64,000 bases of DNA, taken from NCBI RefSeq assembly GCF_019668485.1, contig NZ_AP024619.1, positions 619,001 through 683,000 on the forward strand. Reading direction: 5' to 3'. This document shows, in pieces, positions 62,633 to 64,000 of the stretch. A program made the translations under genes and the position numbers. Every line of letters begins with the position of its first letter. Positions within the stretch are counted from its first letter, which is position 1. The notes under the pieces were generated by a model. That model saw nothing but the letters and a program-made list of their open reading frames with translations, had not been told where the DNA came from and did no database searches. This stretch comes from Gelria sp. Kuro-4 (lineage in GTDB: Bacteria > Bacillota > DTU030 > DUMP01).

Positions 62633-64000
62633 ACAAGCGACGCCTGTTCCTGGGCGCAGCGCTTATTGTGCTCGGCATTCTTGGCCCGACACTGCTGCCC
62701 ATCCATCTTTTCGGCATTATTCCGGACCTCTATCGGGCCATAGAGACAGCCCACCAGGGGTTGCTCATTCTCGTCGCGGCCAAGCTGGTTCTCATCAACA
62801 CGCTGCGCGGCGTACCCCACTACCTGGGTACTTTTCTGGTCGCGGACGAGCTTTACGTTCTGGGCGGGCGATACGGTAGCCTGTTCAGCGCAGCCGCCCC
62901 ACTCATCATTCTTCCTTTCGTCTATCACAGCATTTACCTACTTCATGGTGTAACTTATGACCTCGGTACCCCGGCGGTGGTCACCATTGTGGGAATGCTG
63001 CTTCTCAGCGCCATGCGTCGCGACGTCCCAGGAATTATGAACCGCGCGCTGATCGTGTTGCTGGTTCTTTTTGGTGTGCAGTGGCTGGACGTCATGCCGG
63101 CGTTCGACAGCTTCCGTTCAGGCCGCGGTGAGATCTCCCACGAAATAAAGGCCGTGGCGGATTTCCTCGGCTCGCAGGAAGTCCTCAACTTTCTGGGCTG
63201 CACCTTTCTTGTCGTCATCTTGACCATGGCTTTTCTGTTGGTGCAACTTCTTGTGGCCCACCACCGGGAAATCGAGCGGGAGCGCTTGGATCGCGAGCGC
63301 GAGCGGGAACTGGAACGGATGCGCATCGCAGCACTAGAGGCCAAAAGCCTGCGCGAAATCCAAAGTCTGGTGCACGACCTAAAGACACCGCTGACGGCTA
63401 TCCAAGGACTGAGCAGTGTCCTTGAACTCACCTGGGCCGCCGGAGAAAGAGGAACGGACCTTGGGGCGGTCTTCGCCCGCATGAATAAGGCCATCGATGC
63501 CATGAACAACATGGTTTCCGATCTGTTGGTGGAAAAGCGTCGTCAACCTCTGGAGGTTGAGGAGCTGCTCAAGTACGTAATTGCACAGGTGTCGACCCAG
63601 CAGGGGGCGTGTACAATTGAGCTCAAGGTGGAGCCTGGCCTGCCCAGAGTGGCAGGGAACCGGATCCGCCTGGCGCGTGCTCTGGCTAACCTTTTGGAAA
63701 ATTCGCTGCAGGCCGTGCCCCAGGGCGAAGGCCGGATAACAATTCGGGCGCTCTCAAAGCCTGGCGGCGGTGTGCGGATAAGTATTACGGACAACGGCAG
63801 CGGCTTAGGCGAGCCCGACCAGGATCGTGTGTTTGCGCCGGGCTTCAGCACCAAAGGCTCCACAGGGTTGGGCCTTCCGTTTGCTCGTGAAGTCATCGAG
63901 ACTCATGGCGGATACCTGACTTTGAGCTGCAACGCCGGAAAGGGAACGACAGCAATAGTTGACCTTCCGGGGGTGAAAGAGAGTGCCGGTGCACATTCTG
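62629..64000 (+). CDS. Sensor histidine kinase (3' end outside window)
   Basis: GTG 62629 overlaps the pgsW stop (GTGA). The frame stays open to the window end (about 457 codons). Five to six membrane helices in the first 200 residues (LGAALIVLGILGPTLLPIHL at the start), a coiled stretch EREREREL, the H-box SLVHDLKTPLTAIQ (His about 250), an N-box ALANLLENSLQAVP, and G-boxes TDNGSGLG and TGLGLPFAREV. A 5TM-type sensor with no PAS domain. Its place suggests control of the gamma-glutamyl operon; the response regulator would lie beyond 64000. Confidence 0.9.
   Translation, partial: MNKRRLFLGAALIVLGILGPTLLPIHLFGIIPDLYRAIETAHQGLLILVAAKLVLINTLRGVPHYLGTFLVADELYVLGGRYGSLFSAAAPLIILPFVYHSIYLLHGVTYDLGTPAVVTIVGMLLLSAMRRDVPGIMNRALIVLLVLFGVQWLDVMPAFDSFRSGRGEISHEIKAVADFLGSQEVLNFLGCTFLVVILTMAFLLVQLLVAHHREIERERLDRERERELERMRIAALEAKSLREIQSLVHDLKTPLTAIQGLSSVLELTWAAGERGTDLGAVFARMNKAIDAMNNMVSDLLVEKRRQPLEVEELLKYVIAQVSTQQGACTIELKVEPGLPRVAGNRIRLARALANLLENSLQAVPQGEGRITIRALSKPGGGVRISITDNGSGLGEPDQDRVFAPGFSTKGSTGLGLPFAREVIETHGGYLTLSCNAGKGTTAIVDLPGVKESAGAHS

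Noticed and set aside
1-64000. CRISPR array or prophage
   Set aside because: No regularly spaced direct repeats, Cas genes, capsid, terminase or integrase genes were recognised.

Overview
The window comes from a GC-rich, anaerobic, spore-forming Firmicute (Clostridia). The signs are a cotJABC spore-coat operon, an S-layer-anchored YcdB-type protein, B12 salvage genes, a double-cubane [4Fe-4S] reductase with its activator, and a methyl-accepting chemotaxis protein beside a ylqG/flhX pair. The gene set resembles Moorella- or Peptococcaceae-type lineages, but the sequence alone does not fix a species.

Layout. 1-6.4 kb holds core genes on the plus strand: the end of rplI, dnaB, a DnaD-like protein with a DnaC-like loader, a COG2509 flavoprotein, purA and tRNA-Lys. 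6.4-17.3 kb is mostly a minus-strand B12 uptake and late-assembly operon: btuF, btuC, a btuD-cobU fusion, cobS, cobQ, a HAD gene, cobT and an AANH gene. It starts at a cobalamin riboswitch with a terminator and contains the wrecks of two aminopropanol-arm genes, cobD and pduX. 17.4-30 kb holds tRNA-Gly, a TIGR04076 protein, a chemoreceptor, a glutaredoxin with a CsoR-like palindrome upstream, cotJABC, a YcdB/SLH protein, an aminotransferase, flhX/ylqG and the double-cubane reductase pair. 30-34.4 kb holds fluoride-channel genes, tRNA-Thr, a Na/Pi cotransporter and a broken dGTPase gene.

34.6-49.7 kb is the most striking segment: six minus-strand genes forming a defence-type array. They encode a McrB-like GTPase, a DUF2357 (McrC-like) nuclease, a SNF2 helicase with a DUF3883 tail, a DUF1156 DNA methyltransferase, an ATPase joining a Swt1-type HEPN domain to DUF499, and a Mrr-type endonuclease. 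A toxin-antitoxin pair and decayed genes lie further right.

54.1-64 kb is a plus-strand operon built around poly-gamma-glutamate synthase parts: a lipoprotein gamma-glutamyltransferase, a DUF6305 lipoprotein, a TRAP-type permease, a 49-residue membrane protein, two aspartoacylase-family enzymes, PgsB, PgsC, PgsW and a sensor histidine kinase running off the end. No CapA/PgsA gene is visible. The gene order suggests making, trimming and moving gamma-linked glutamate chains or their fragments.

At least six gene remnants (lon-like, cobD, pduX, ISLre2/UPF0236 transposase, dgt, GyrI-like) show active gene decay. Several still have stop or start codons coupled to intact neighbours.
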